Shown one piece after another: positions 1 to 7,947 of a stretch of DNA of 60,874 nt. The notes beneath the pieces were generated by a model, which saw only the letters and a program-made list of their open reading frames with translations, was not told the origin of the DNA and searched no databases. The position numbers and the translations under genes are program-made. This stretch comes from Oscillospiraceae bacterium. Lineage in GTDB: Bacteria > Bacillota > Clostridia > Oscillospirales > Acutalibacteraceae. Location of the stretch: the NCBI GenBank assembly GCA_902786285.1, contig CADABX010000025.1, positions 1 through 60,874 on the forward strand, in the 5' to 3' direction. The number at the start of each line of letters is the position of its first letter. Position 1 is the first letter of the stretch.

Positions 1-128
1 TTGCAAATCTGACACTCTTTTCTCCGGTTCAAGAAACCAAATCCATTGCATCATATTTTTTTGAGGAAAACTGTTACCTATCATTGACGACTCTACACCT
101 GGGATCCCGCCTGAATGCTTGCTTTCGC

Positions 129-157
129 TTGACACACCGGTGTAAATGCGATATAAT
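129..157 (+). promoter_or_regulatory. sigma-A promoter of tRNA-Leu
   Basis: A perfect -35 TTGACA (129-134) is followed after 17 bases by a perfect -10 TATAAT (152-157). The predicted transcription start, about 164, lies just before the mature tRNA 5' end at 169, so the leader would be only a few bases. Confidence 0.85.
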
Positions 158-168
158 AAATAAGTCGT

Positions 169-253
169 GCGGGTATGGTGAAATTGGCAGACACGCTGGA
201 TTTAGGATCCAGTGGAGCAATCCATGCAGGTTCGAGCCCTGTTACCCGCACCA
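169..253 (+). tRNA. tRNA-Leu (anticodon UAG)
   Basis: The acceptor strands GCGGGTA (169-175) and TACCCGC (243-249) pair, followed by discriminator A250 and an encoded CCA (251-253). The anticodon arm CTGGA/TCCAG encloses the loop TTTAGGA, giving anticodon TAG, which reads leucine CUN codons. A long variable region, as in class II tRNAs, and the T-arm GGTTCGAGCC are visible. It has its own promoter and terminator, so it is a single-gene transcription unit. Confidence 0.95.
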
Positions 254-259
254 TAACGA

Positions 260-294
260 AACCTCTTTTGCCTGCCGGGGCAAAAGAGGTTTTC
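260..294 (+). terminator. Rho-independent terminator of tRNA-Leu
   Basis: A 12-bp stem (261-272 with 279-290) with the short loop TGCCGG is followed by TTTT. It begins seven bases after the tRNA CCA end. A diverged copy of the right arm and following bases occurs near 2326-2345. Confidence 0.85.
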
Positions 295-414
295 ATGTTA
301 ATTTGGAATAATAAAGGCAAAACTAGCAAACTGGGGCTTTAGAACGGCTTCTCAACTGCTTCGGAACCCTATTTGGTTTTCAGCGGTCAAAAATCACCCG
401 ATGTTCCGGTGCGC

Positions 415-458
415 TTTGCCGGACTTTGATTTTACGTGCAACATAAAACTGTTGCAAA
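415..458 (+). repeat. left copy of 44-bp imperfect direct repeat
   Basis: Aligns without gaps to 2206-2249 with 34 of 44 identical bases, counted by eye. The two copies bracket the Lnt-like gene. The rest of the 295-571 interval holds no gene that I can support, only this repeat and a promoter. Confidence 0.5.
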
Positions 459-480
459 CGCGCAGGCCACGTGGTATGAT
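452..480 (+). promoter_or_regulatory. probable sigma-A promoter of the Lnt-like gene
   Basis: TTGCAA (452-457), 17-bp spacer, TATGAT (475-480). It lies about 90 bases upstream of the start codon of the gene at 572 and overlaps the end of the left direct repeat. Confidence 0.5.
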
Positions 481-571
481 GATAATATAGTCTGCGACGC
501 ATCGAACGGATGAAAGGTATACGCGCAACGAATGATACGAACGGGCGTTTTATAACGGGAGGTCTATCATC

Positions 572-2050
572 ATGAACAAACGGGAGCCCTTGAAAAAACC
601 AGCATGGGTCATGCTTTCGGTCGGCTTTGCCGCCTATGTGTTTTCCTCCGGCAGGTGGAATTTCGGCGTTACGGCATGGGTCTGGCCGTTTGCGTTTTTG
701 TATTTCAGCAGACAAGCTAAAACGAAGAAGCAGTTCGTGCTTTTGTCTGCCGCCATTGCGGTCGGCCAGATGATCAAGTGGCCGGATATTTTGGATTCCG
801 GTTATTTGTTGAGCGCTGCTTTTTGTCTGTTTTGGAGCATTTGCTGGATCGTGCCATTCCTTGCCGACCGGCTGCTTGCGCAGAAACTGCCCGGCTCTTT
901 TCTCAGCAGTCTGGTCTTCCCGATGGTGTTTGTCTCGGTCGAATATTTGCGGACACTGACACCGATCGGCAGCCTTGGCATGATGGCTTATACCCAGTCC
1001 GGCTTTCTGCAGTTGGTGCAGGTCACGTCGTTGATTGGCAGCTTCGGCCTGTCTTTTCTGCTCTATTGGTTCGGCGCGGTTGCCGTCTCGGCAGCGGAAA
1101 AGCGACAAGGATGGAAACTGGCCACCGGCGTTTGCCTCGCGATGTTGGTCGCTTCCATCGGCTTCGGCAGCATACGGCTTGCGGCGTTTTCGGTTGATGA
1201 TTACGAAAATCGGGTCAAGATTGCAAGCATTGTCGGCCCGTACTATGAGAAGCACAAGGATGGGACTTATGCAGAGATTTCAACGGAAGAAAGCCTGCAA
1301 TACTTCCTGTCCGAAGCGCAGCGCGCGGCGGACGGGGGCGCGAAGATTGCCTGCTGGAACGAAGAAGCCTTTGCTCTGGATGATATAGAGGAACCGCGTC
1401 TGCTTGAGGTTGCGGCAGCGTTTGCCAAGGAGCACGAGATGCTTCTTATCGTCGGCTATGAAGTGGCCGATACCGACGGCAGCGAAAACGACGACGCAGT
1501 CAATAAGTCCATTCTTGTTCAGCCGAATGGCTCTGTAACCGGATACGTCAAAACGAATCTGATCCCGATCGTTGAGCTCCCCGGCTATGTCAAGGGTACC
1601 GGCGACGTTCCCGCGGTTGCAACGGGGCAGGGCGTGATCTCCAACGTGATTTGCTTTGACGATACGTTCCCTAAATTTGTGCGTGATCATACCGGGTCAA
1701 CCGACATCCTGTTTGTGCCGTCCTGGGACTGGCAAGGCATCAAACACGCGCACACCGATCTTTCCCAGCTTCGCGCGGTCGAAAACGGTTTTTCGCTTGT
1801 GAAGCCGACCTATGGCGGCATCAGCACCGCCGTGGATGGACAAGGCCGCGTGATCAAACGCTTCGACACTGCCGATACCGGTTTTGACACGGTGCAGTTC
1901 GCAGACGTTCCGACCAAGAGTATTCCGACGCCCTATGCAAGAAACGGCAACGCCATCGATCTTGCGTTCGGTCTGTCAGGCGTTATAACGGTCATGCTCG
2001 GAATTTTTATGCTGCACAGGAAGAACGGAGCATTACGCTTGGGTAAATGA
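572..2050 (+). CDS. Apolipoprotein N-acyltransferase-like protein (Lnt family, carbon-nitrogen hydrolase domain)
   Basis: The N-terminal 200 residues hold several hydrophobic membrane segments and the rest is a carbon-nitrogen hydrolase domain, the layout of Lnt, which acylates the N-terminal cysteine of lipoproteins at the membrane. A Glu-Lys-Cys catalytic triad can be placed: Glu264/265 in WNEEAF, Lys327 in VKTNLIP and Cys361 in VICFDD. At 492 residues it is near the usual Lnt length. GGGAGG about nine bases before ATG supports the start. It is a single-gene unit with its own promoter and a downstream hairpin. Most low-GC Gram-positives lack classical Lnt, so the substrate is an inference; another amidase or acyltransferase role is possible. 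Confidence 0.8.
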   Translation: MNKREPLKKPAWVMLSVGFAAYVFSSGRWNFGVTAWVWPFAFLYFSRQAKTKKQFVLLSAAIAVGQMIKWPDILDSGYLLSAAFCLFWSICWIVPFLADRLLAQKLPGSFLSSLVFPMVFVSVEYLRTLTPIGSLGMMAYTQSGFLQLVQVTSLIGSFGLSFLLYWFGAVAVSAAEKRQGWKLATGVCLAMLVASIGFGSIRLAAFSVDDYENRVKIASIVGPYYEKHKDGTYAEISTEESLQYFLSEAQRAADGGAKIACWNEEAFALDDIEEPRLLEVAAAFAKEHEMLLIVGYEVADTDGSENDDAVNKSILVQPNGSVTGYVKTNLIPIVELPGYVKGTGDVPAVATGQGVISNVICFDDTFPKFVRDHTGSTDILFVPSWDWQGIKHAHTDLSQLRAVENGFSLVKPTYGGISTAVDGQGRVIKRFDTADTGFDTVQFADVPTKSIPTPYARNGNAIDLAFGLSGVITVMLGIFMLHRKNGALRLGK

Positions 2051-2131
2051 GTTGAACGGTTTTATTCTGTTTTGTGCCATGAAGCGCGGCAGAGAGAAAG
2101 TAAATGGAAACAAACAGATATACAGATACAA

Positions 2132-2162
2132 AAGCAGCAGGCAATGAACCTGCTGCTTTGGC
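2132..2162 (+). terminator. probable terminator after the Lnt-like gene
   Basis: GCAGCAGG (2134-2141) pairs with CCTGCTGC (2149-2156) across a 7-base loop and is followed by a T-rich run. It lies about 80 bases after the stop codon. Confidence 0.55.
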
Positions 2163-2205
2163 TTTATTATCAGCTGGCGGAACATATGTCCAACGTAAAC
2201 TCCAG

Positions 2206-2249
2206 ATTGCTGGACTTTGTTTTTACGGCGTATATTAAACTGTTGCAGA
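2206..2249 (+). repeat. right copy of 44-bp imperfect direct repeat
   Basis: Partner of 415-458. The shared core is GGACTTTG, then TTTTACG, then AAACTGTTGCA. Downstream, 2326-2345 repeats part of the tRNA terminator. The 2051-2509 interval otherwise holds only the terminator above and the promoter below; a 60-codon open frame at 2072-2254 has no ribosome site and is not called. Confidence 0.5.
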
Positions 2250-2432
2250 ACTAGATCAGTGCTTTGAAGAACCGCGGCGCATATATCATTCCGGCAGCAA
2301 CAGACACAACCGAATCCGCTTTTGTCTGCCGGGGCAAAAGAGGGCTTTCCTGCCGCATTGGAGCATAAAGACGAAACAGGGCAAACTTCGGCAACCCGAG
2401 CTTCAGCGCGGCCGGTTTTTCTGCTGACAGGA

Positions 2433-2461
2433 TTGAAAAGAAGCGACTATTCATGTATAAT
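2433..2461 (+). promoter_or_regulatory. sigma-A promoter of the GH109-like gene
   Basis: TTGAAA (2433-2438), 17-bp spacer, TATAAT (2456-2461). The start would be near 2468, giving a leader of about 40 bases. Confidence 0.7.
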
Positions 2462-2509
2462 GAATTCGATATTACTGCATGGAATGCAGGCAGAAAAGGG
2501 GAACTGTGT

Positions 2510-3748
2510 ATGAAAACGTTTCGTGTCGGCGTCATCGGATTGGGCAACCGCGGCTCCTGGTGGGTCACAGAGATGCTTGCCGATCTGAACTACGTCAACG
2601 TGGTCGGTTTATGCGATATCTATCGCGACCGTATAGACGCGGCGGCGGAGCGGCTGGCCAAAAAGGGCTGCGCCGTGCCGCCGGTGCAAACCGAGGACTG
2701 GAGAGCTTTGATCGACGCGCCGCAGGTGGAGGTTGTGCTCGTTTTTTCCGCCTGGGCAAACCACGTGCCGGCTGCGCTGTATGCGATGCGTGCCGGAAAG
2801 CCGGTCGCCCTTGAGGTCGGCGGCGCCTACAGTGTGGAGGACTGCTGGGATCTGGTGAAAACGCAGGAGGAGACCGGAACCCCGTTCATGCTGCTGGAAA
2901 ACTGCTGCTACGGCGAATACGAGCTGATGGTGCTCAACATGGTCCGGCACGGTCTGTTCGGCGATATCGTCCACTGCGCGGGCGGTTATATGCACGATTT
3001 GCGTGACGAAATCGCCAGAGGAAACGAAACGCGCCACTACCGGTTCCATGAATACCTGACCCGCAATACGGAAAACTATCCGACCCATGAAATCGGCCCG
3101 ATTGCCAAGATCCTGAACATCAACAACGGCAACCGCTTTGTGTCGCTTGTTTCGGTCGCTTCGCGCAGCGCCGGATTGCATGCTTATATGCAGGCCAATG
3201 ACGATCTGCGTGAAAAATACGGCGCCACGGTTTTCCGGCAGGGCGACATCGTCAACACGGTGCTCACTTGCGCCGACGGGACAACCGTTGCGATTACCCT
3301 GGACACATCTTTGCCGCGATACTACAGCCGCGGACTGTGCGTGCGCGGCACCAAGGGCATGTATGAGGAGGCGACGCAGTCGGTGCTGCTTGACTGCGAA
3401 GCGTATCCCGGCGCGGAATGGGACTGGTCGCCGCAGTTTTGCAACCGCAAACGCTATGAAGATGCCTGGCGTCACCCGATCTGGAGGCGCTACCGCGGCG
3501 AAGGGGTGAAGGAGCAGGGCCACGGCGGCATGGATTTTTTGGTGATCGACGCTTTTTTTGAAGCGCTTGATCAAAATCTGCCGATGCCTGTCGACGTCTA
3601 TGACGCTGCGACATGGATGGCGATTACCGCGCTTTCGGCGCAATCCATTGCAAACGGCTCGTGCACGGTGGACTTTCCCGATTTTACTGCGGGCCGATGG
3701 GCACAGGTGCGAAAGGAGCCGGATTGGAAATACCGGATGCGTTGCTGA
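2510..3748 (+). CDS. Gfo/Idh/MocA-family protein, GH109-like
   Basis: A Rossmann NAD(P)-binding domain opens the protein with GLGNRG at residues 10-15. The motif YPTHEIGPIAKILNIN starts at residue 190 and resembles GH109 alpha-N-acetylgalactosaminidases, which cleave glycosides by an NAD-dependent redox cycle using a Tyr/His motif. No signal peptide is seen, so it is probably cytoplasmic. The frame is open from 2453, but AAAAGGGG precedes the ATG at 2510 at good spacing and the promoter ends at 2461, so 2510 is the start (412 residues). It is monocistronic, closed by the hairpin at 3810. An ordinary sugar dehydrogenase of the same superfamily is the main alternative. Confidence 0.75.
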   Translation: MKTFRVGVIGLGNRGSWWVTEMLADLNYVNVVGLCDIYRDRIDAAAERLAKKGCAVPPVQTEDWRALIDAPQVEVVLVFSAWANHVPAALYAMRAGKPVALEVGGAYSVEDCWDLVKTQEETGTPFMLLENCCYGEYELMVLNMVRHGLFGDIVHCAGGYMHDLRDEIARGNETRHYRFHEYLTRNTENYPTHEIGPIAKILNINNGNRFVSLVSVASRSAGLHAYMQANDDLREKYGATVFRQGDIVNTVLTCADGTTVAITLDTSLPRYYSRGLCVRGTKGMYEEATQSVLLDCEAYPGAEWDWSPQFCNRKRYEDAWRHPIWRRYRGEGVKEQGHGGMDFLVIDAFFEALDQNLPMPVDVYDAATWMAITALSAQSIANGSCTVDFPDFTAGRWAQVRKEPDWKYRMRC

Positions 3749-3809
3749 ACCGGCGTTTTGTTAAAACAGGCGATACAACGCGCCCATGCTTTTGATTATT
3801 TACCGATAA

Positions 3810-3848
3810 AACCCCCGCCGCGGTTGACCCGTGGCGGGGCTGGTTTTG
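3810..3848 (+). terminator. terminator between convergent genes
   Basis: A GC-rich stem, CCCCGCC...CGG with CCCGTGGCGGGG across a TTGA loop, is followed by TGGTTTTG. The preceding AAAA makes it potentially bidirectional, which fits the convergent gene at 3861. Confidence 0.75.
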
Positions 3849-3860
3849 TTTGCTGTTTGG

Positions 3861-5219
3861 TTATACGCGTTTGATTTTTCCAAAATCAAACACATTTTGT
3901 GTTGTACGGCCGAGGTCTTGCGTTCTGACGGCAAAGCCCTGGTTTTCCAGTGTGCGGCGCATGGCGTCGACCAGCGACAGATCGTCGCCCTTTTGCGAAA
4001 CCTGAATGATCAAAGAGTCCCGGTGGGCATACACGTCGATGGCACGCTCGGCGGCAAGGATGCCCGGGCTGAGACCCGCGAGCAGCAGACGGGAGATCGG
4101 GTTGTTTGCGATGCGGCCGGGGTAGGTCAAAAAGACCGTTCCGGTGCCGGTCATCGAGTTGGAAAGGCCCTCGGGGCCGGTCAGAAAGGCGTTGACGGCG
4201 TCGATGTCGCCCATCGCGTCGATTTCGTCACACTGGCGCAAAATGTCCTGAAACGTGGCGCGGACATGCGCCTCGGTGCGCTGCGCAGCCATATAACCGG
4301 CCAGCGCTTCACACTGCTGCCGCAGCGGCAGGGCGGCCGTTTCGGGTGTGACGGGAAGATAGACGTTGTAGGCGAGATTCCCGAGTGTGTTGGAGGGCAC
4401 GACGCGCCGGCCGTCGGCGGTTGTGATCACAACAACGTCGCGGTCGCCGACGTCAAAGCAGGCGCGGATCGCGTCGGCAGTCAGCGCGGCCAGCAGCGGC
4501 GCAAAGGTGGTGCCGAGCGCCTTGACCTTTGCGAGAAACGCTTCGTTGGAAATTTCAAGGTTGACCAGCCGGCAGGTGGGGCTGTCCTTGGGCGCGTCCT
4601 CCGGCGGAAAGCGAAACAGCCGCTGCACATCGACCGGCTGTACCATGTCGCCGGGCCGGGCGAATACGGTCAGCGGGTCAAAACGCTCCGCGTCGTCCAT
4701 CGCATAAAATACGCTGTCGTCGGCGCGGACGCCGTGCTGCGTAAACAGCTTGGTGCCGATCAGCCGGGCAGGCGGGAACACGTTTACAAGATAGTTCCAC
4801 ATCACGGTTACAAGAAAACAGATCATGCCGTGGGCGTCGGTCTGGCTGTGAAAGATCGAAAACGACAGATGCCGCTCGCCGTAAAGAAAAACAAACAGAT
4901 AGCCGTTGGTGTCTTCTGTGCCGAAATACAGCCGTTTGCCGTCGTCGGGCGCGAGCTTTACGGGCGCGTTGTTTTTTTCATAGCAGACGCGTCCCTCATA
5001 CAAAACGGGACGCACGGCAAATTCCGGATAGGCGCGCAGCGCTTTGTCGGCGGCTTTTTGCAGCTTTGCGGTGTTGAGCTTTTGCTTGAGGTCAAACCGC
5101 ACGCGCATATCAAAGGTTGCGCCCGCACCCGCGTATGCGCCGTAAAAAATCGTATCATAGCGGGAACAGCGGCGCAGACCGTTCGGCAGCGTATAGCCGT
5201 CCGGGTTTTGTGTGGCCAT
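3861..5219 (-). CDS. Condensation-domain/acetyltransferase-fold protein of unknown substrate
   Basis: About 452 residues with the fold signature of the CoA-dependent acyltransferase and condensation superfamily. Residues 124-131 read HSQTDAHG, matching the HxxxD core of the HHxxxDG motif, where the His acts as general base; a DFGK motif close to the C-terminus recalls the superfamily's DFG-type motif. No membrane or carrier domain is seen, so it is a stand-alone enzyme. The frame extends to a TTG at 5228, but that codon directly touches GAGGAG; the ATG at 5219 has a 9-base spacing and is preferred. It is convergent with the GH109-like gene and shares no operon. Candidates include alcohol acetyltransferase or PapA-like acyltransferase. 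Confidence 0.65.
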   Translation of the reverse strand: MATQNPDGYTLPNGLRRCSRYDTIFYGAYAGAGATFDMRVRFDLKQKLNTAKLQKAADKALRAYPEFAVRPVLYEGRVCYEKNNAPVKLAPDDGKRLYFGTEDTNGYLFVFLYGERHLSFSIFHSQTDAHGMICFLVTVMWNYLVNVFPPARLIGTKLFTQHGVRADDSVFYAMDDAERFDPLTVFARPGDMVQPVDVQRLFRFPPEDAPKDSPTCRLVNLEISNEAFLAKVKALGTTFAPLLAALTADAIRACFDVGDRDVVVITTADGRRVVPSNTLGNLAYNVYLPVTPETAALPLRQQCEALAGYMAAQRTEAHVRATFQDILRQCDEIDAMGDIDAVNAFLTGPEGLSNSMTGTGTVFLTYPGRIANNPISRLLLAGLSPGILAAERAIDVYAHRDSLIIQVSQKGDDLSLVDAMRRTLENQGFAVRTQDLGRTTQNVFDFGKIKRV

Positions 5220-5379
5220 CGCAATCAACTCCTCTTTTTTCTCATTATAGCAGAAAGATTAAAAAAGACAATAGAAAAGTTAAAAAAGATGAAAACCGTG
5301 TCGGCACACAGGCTCAAAACCAAGAGAAACGACCCGCCGGCGGCGGTTCATGACGCCTGCGTTTTCTTTCCGCGGCGGA

Positions 5380-5408
5380 TTGACTATCCGGGAAAGCCAT
5401 GATACAAT
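5380..5408 (+). promoter_or_regulatory. sigma-A promoter of the phosphatase-SGNH operon
   Basis: TTGACT (5380-5385), 17-bp spacer, TACAAT (5403-5408), followed by a 35-base leader and AAAGGA before the GTG start. Confidence 0.75.
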
Positions 5409-5444
5409 AAAAACGAACTCTATTTTCAAGAAAGGATGATCCCG

Positions 5445-6587
5445 GTGAAAACAACCTTACGAACCCTGCTTTGCCTGCTTCTTTCGCTGTCGCTGCTTGT
5501 GAGCTTTGCGGCCTGCGGCAAAAAGGACGCCGGCGCCGAAGCGGCGGTGAACCTTTCGCTGATCCACGAGCCGGAATTCGGCGGCGTCTATCTCACCATG
5601 ACGATCGACGATTTCAATGCGCGCGGATTCCAATACGGCGACAGTGTCCGCGTGGAATTCTCCAACGGCTATACGCTCGAAGATTTGCCGTATTACAACG
5701 GCTACTATGTGGACGCCGGCGATCCGCTGCTGATCGCTTACCCGGGCTACGACTATATCAAGGCCGCCATCAACAACGGCGACGATCTGTGGACGGTTGC
5801 AAAGCTTTCGGAAGACGACGTCGCATCGGTATCGCTCGTGGAGCGCGGCAAGTATCTCGATATGCAGCAGGCGCGTGATATCCACTATGTCGACACGCGC
5901 GAATCGTTTGACAGCGACGCCATCTTTGCCAATTTCCGCGCGGTCAACGTCGGCAACTTGCGCGAAAATGTGCTGTACCGCGCCGCGTCGCCGTGCGACA
6001 ACCAGCACAACCGTGCACCGTATGTGGACAAGCTGATGCAACAGGCGGGCGTGCAGTGCGTGCTGGATCTTGCCGACAGCGACGAAAAGATCCTCGGCTA
6101 TCTCGGCAAGGATTCCTTCGATTCGCCCTATTTTCTCGAATTGTTCCAGCGCGGCAGCGTGATTCCGGTGGCGCTGAATATGAACTTCGGATCCGACGAA
6201 TTCAAAGAAAAAATCGTGTCCGGCCTTTCCACCATGGCGCAGCAGGAGGGACCTTACCTCGTCCATTGCACCGAGGGCAAGGACCGCACCGGCTTTGTCT
6301 GCGCGCTGCTCGAAGCGCTTGCCGGCGCGTCGTATGACGAGATTGTAAAGGACTATATGCAGACCTACGACAACTATTACGGCATCACGGAACAATCGGA
6401 CGCAAAGAAATATCAGATCATCAAAGAAAAGAGCCTCGACGGGATCCTTGATGTGATCACCGGCGGCGAAGCCGACGATCTCGCGGCGGCCGATCTGGCG
6501 TCGTTTGCCGAATCCTATCTGCAAAAGGCCGGTATGACCGACGATATGATCGTGCAGCTGCGCTACCGGTTGGTCGGCGAAGAATAA
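5445..6587 (+). CDS. Lipoprotein tyrosine phosphatase with N-terminal SAM-hydroxide-adenosyltransferase-like domain
   Basis: A lipoprotein signal peptide ends in the lipobox SFAAC with Cys24. Residues about 40-120 (FGGVYLTMTIDDF, YGDSVRVEF, NNGDDLW) resemble the C-terminal beta-barrel of SAM hydroxide adenosyltransferases. The rest is a tyrosine-phosphatase domain with HCTEGKDRTG, giving Cys275 and Arg281 as the CX5R pair. It is therefore anchored on the outer face of the membrane, where a phosphoester or phosphoprotein substrate is unknown. GTG at 5445 is preferred because AAAGGA (5431-5436) overlaps the upstream ATG at 5436. The next gene starts 13 bases later with a GGAGG site, so the two form an operon. 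Confidence 0.8.
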   Translation: MKTTLRTLLCLLLSLSLLVSFAACGKKDAGAEAAVNLSLIHEPEFGGVYLTMTIDDFNARGFQYGDSVRVEFSNGYTLEDLPYYNGYYVDAGDPLLIAYPGYDYIKAAINNGDDLWTVAKLSEDDVASVSLVERGKYLDMQQARDIHYVDTRESFDSDAIFANFRAVNVGNLRENVLYRAASPCDNQHNRAPYVDKLMQQAGVQCVLDLADSDEKILGYLGKDSFDSPYFLELFQRGSVIPVALNMNFGSDEFKEKIVSGLSTMAQQEGPYLVHCTEGKDRTGFVCALLEALAGASYDEIVKDYMQTYDNYYGITEQSDAKKYQIIKEKSLDGILDVITGGEADDLAAADLASFAESYLQKAGMTDDMIVQLRYRLVGEE

Positions 6588-6600
6588 CGGAGGCGGCAAC

Positions 6601-7770
6601 ATGGAACGATGGGTACAGACCTGGGGTCAATCACATACCGCGCTTTCCGCGTTTTCGTTTGGCGGCGGCTGCCGCACCTTCCGGCTGCTCATCAACACCG
6701 CCGTGGGCGGCAAACGCGTGCGCGTGCGGCTGTCGAATGTCCACGGGGACGCGGCGGTCACGCTCGGCGGCGTCTGTGTGGCGCGGTGTGACGAAAACGG
6801 GGTGCTGTGCGGCGATTCGGTCGATCTCGACGCGCCGCAGCGTCTTGCCGCGGGTGAAAGCATTGAGACCGGCAGCGGCAAGCTCGATCTGCGGCCGGGC
6901 GATTGGTTTTGTGTGAGCCTGTGTGTGCAAAGCGGAGCATTACAAAGCGGCAACCTTGAAAACACGGCGCGCTGTCTGGTGCTTTCCGGCGACAGCCGCC
7001 ACGCGATCTATCCGAACCCGACCACACGGCTCAAGGAAACGGTGCGCAAAGGCGCGTGCAGGCTGCTGCGTATACAACTGAAGCCCCCGGTGCCGCTGTT
7101 TGAAACGGTGGAACTGCTGAACAGCGACGGCGCGTCTGCGATCGCCGTATTCGGCGATTCGCTTTCCCAACAGGGGTTTTGGACCCAGCCGTTCGAGCGC
7201 CGGATCCGTGCGCGCTTTCCCGGTCGCTTCAGTGTCATCAACCGCGGCATCAACGGCAACCGTGTGCTGCGCGACACATCGCCGGTGTTTCCGCTTCACG
7301 GCTTCTACGGCGTCCGCGGCGTCAACCGGCTGCAGCGCGACGTTTTGCAGTATCCCGACGTGTCCCACGCGATCCTCTCGCTCGGCGTCAACGATCTGAT
7401 CCATTACGCCTCCATCAGCGGCAAACCGCAGGAAAAGCCGGATGTCGACGTGCTGTGCGAAGCGATCTTTTCGCTGTCCGATCGGATGCGTGCAAACGGC
7501 ATCCGCGTGATGGGCTGCACGCTGGTATATTTCCGCGATTGCATCGACGCCACGGATGAGAAGGCCGATTTGTGCGATCAGGTCAATGCTGTTTTACGCC
7601 AAAACGAAAGCCGGTTCGACGCTCTGTTTGATCTCAACGCTGTGGTCGCGGACCCCGCAAGGCCGCAGCATACGCGGCTCGATTACCTCGGAAAAGACAA
7701 AATGCACTTCAACATTCTCGGCGGCGCGGCGGTGGCGGATGCGATTGACCTCGGCTTTTTCCGGCTTTGA
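6601..7770 (+). CDS. SGNH/GDSL-family esterase
   Basis: The first 165 residues form a beta-rich domain and the rest is an SGNH hydrolase: FGDS with nucleophile Ser187, GINGN with Asn220, SLGVND at about 261, and KDKMHFN near the C-terminus supplying the Asp and His. No signal peptide is seen. Such proteins deacetylate sugars or hydrolyse small esters. It follows the lipoprotein phosphatase by 13 bases in the same operon and is closed by a terminator at 7794. The natural ester substrate cannot be read from sequence; a carbohydrate esterase role would suit the glycan-degrading genes elsewhere in the window. Confidence 0.8.
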   Translation: MERWVQTWGQSHTALSAFSFGGGCRTFRLLINTAVGGKRVRVRLSNVHGDAAVTLGGVCVARCDENGVLCGDSVDLDAPQRLAAGESIETGSGKLDLRPGDWFCVSLCVQSGALQSGNLENTARCLVLSGDSRHAIYPNPTTRLKETVRKGACRLLRIQLKPPVPLFETVELLNSDGASAIAVFGDSLSQQGFWTQPFERRIRARFPGRFSVINRGINGNRVLRDTSPVFPLHGFYGVRGVNRLQRDVLQYPDVSHAILSLGVNDLIHYASISGKPQEKPDVDVLCEAIFSLSDRMRANGIRVMGCTLVYFRDCIDATDEKADLCDQVNAVLRQNESRFDALFDLNAVVADPARPQHTRLDYLGKDKMHFNILGGAAVADAIDLGFFRL

Positions 7771-7793
7771 GCGCTGCAATCCGAAAAATGCAA

Positions 7794-7827
7794 CAAAAAG
7801 GCGGACCGCGACGGTCTGCCTTTTGTC
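7794..7827 (+). terminator. terminator of the phosphatase-SGNH operon
   Basis: AAAGGCGGACCG pairs with CGGTCTGCCTTT across a CGA loop and is followed by TTG and a short T-rich stretch. Confidence 0.75.
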
Positions 7828-7837
7828 AAATTAGGAC

Positions 7838-7866
7838 TTGCAAAATGGAACAAAATGCTGTATGAT
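7838..7866 (+). promoter_or_regulatory. sigma-A promoter of the cysteine-synthase-like gene
   Basis: TTGCAA (7838-7843), 17-bp spacer, TATGAT (7861-7866). The leader of about 75 bases contains a 7-bp hairpin TGCGCCC/GGGCGCA (7874-7889). I recognise no known riboswitch in it. Confidence 0.6.
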
Positions 7867-7947
7867 ATATGGCAGTGCGCCCGAGGGCGCAAGTGAGTCT
7901 GCGCCGCGGCGGATGCCGGTCGGTGCAACAGAACAGGAGTTTTGCTT

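Noticed and set aside
84-311. 75-codon open frame across the tRNA gene
   Set aside because: It reads through the tRNA-Leu gene and its terminator and has no ribosome site.
2181-2194. GGAACATATGTCCA as a third LexA box
   Set aside because: One half-site is imperfect and no promoter lies nearby, so it is not supported like the other two.
2072-2254. 60-codon frame between the Lnt-like and GH109-like genes
   Set aside because: It spans a terminator hairpin and one direct repeat copy and has no ribosome site.
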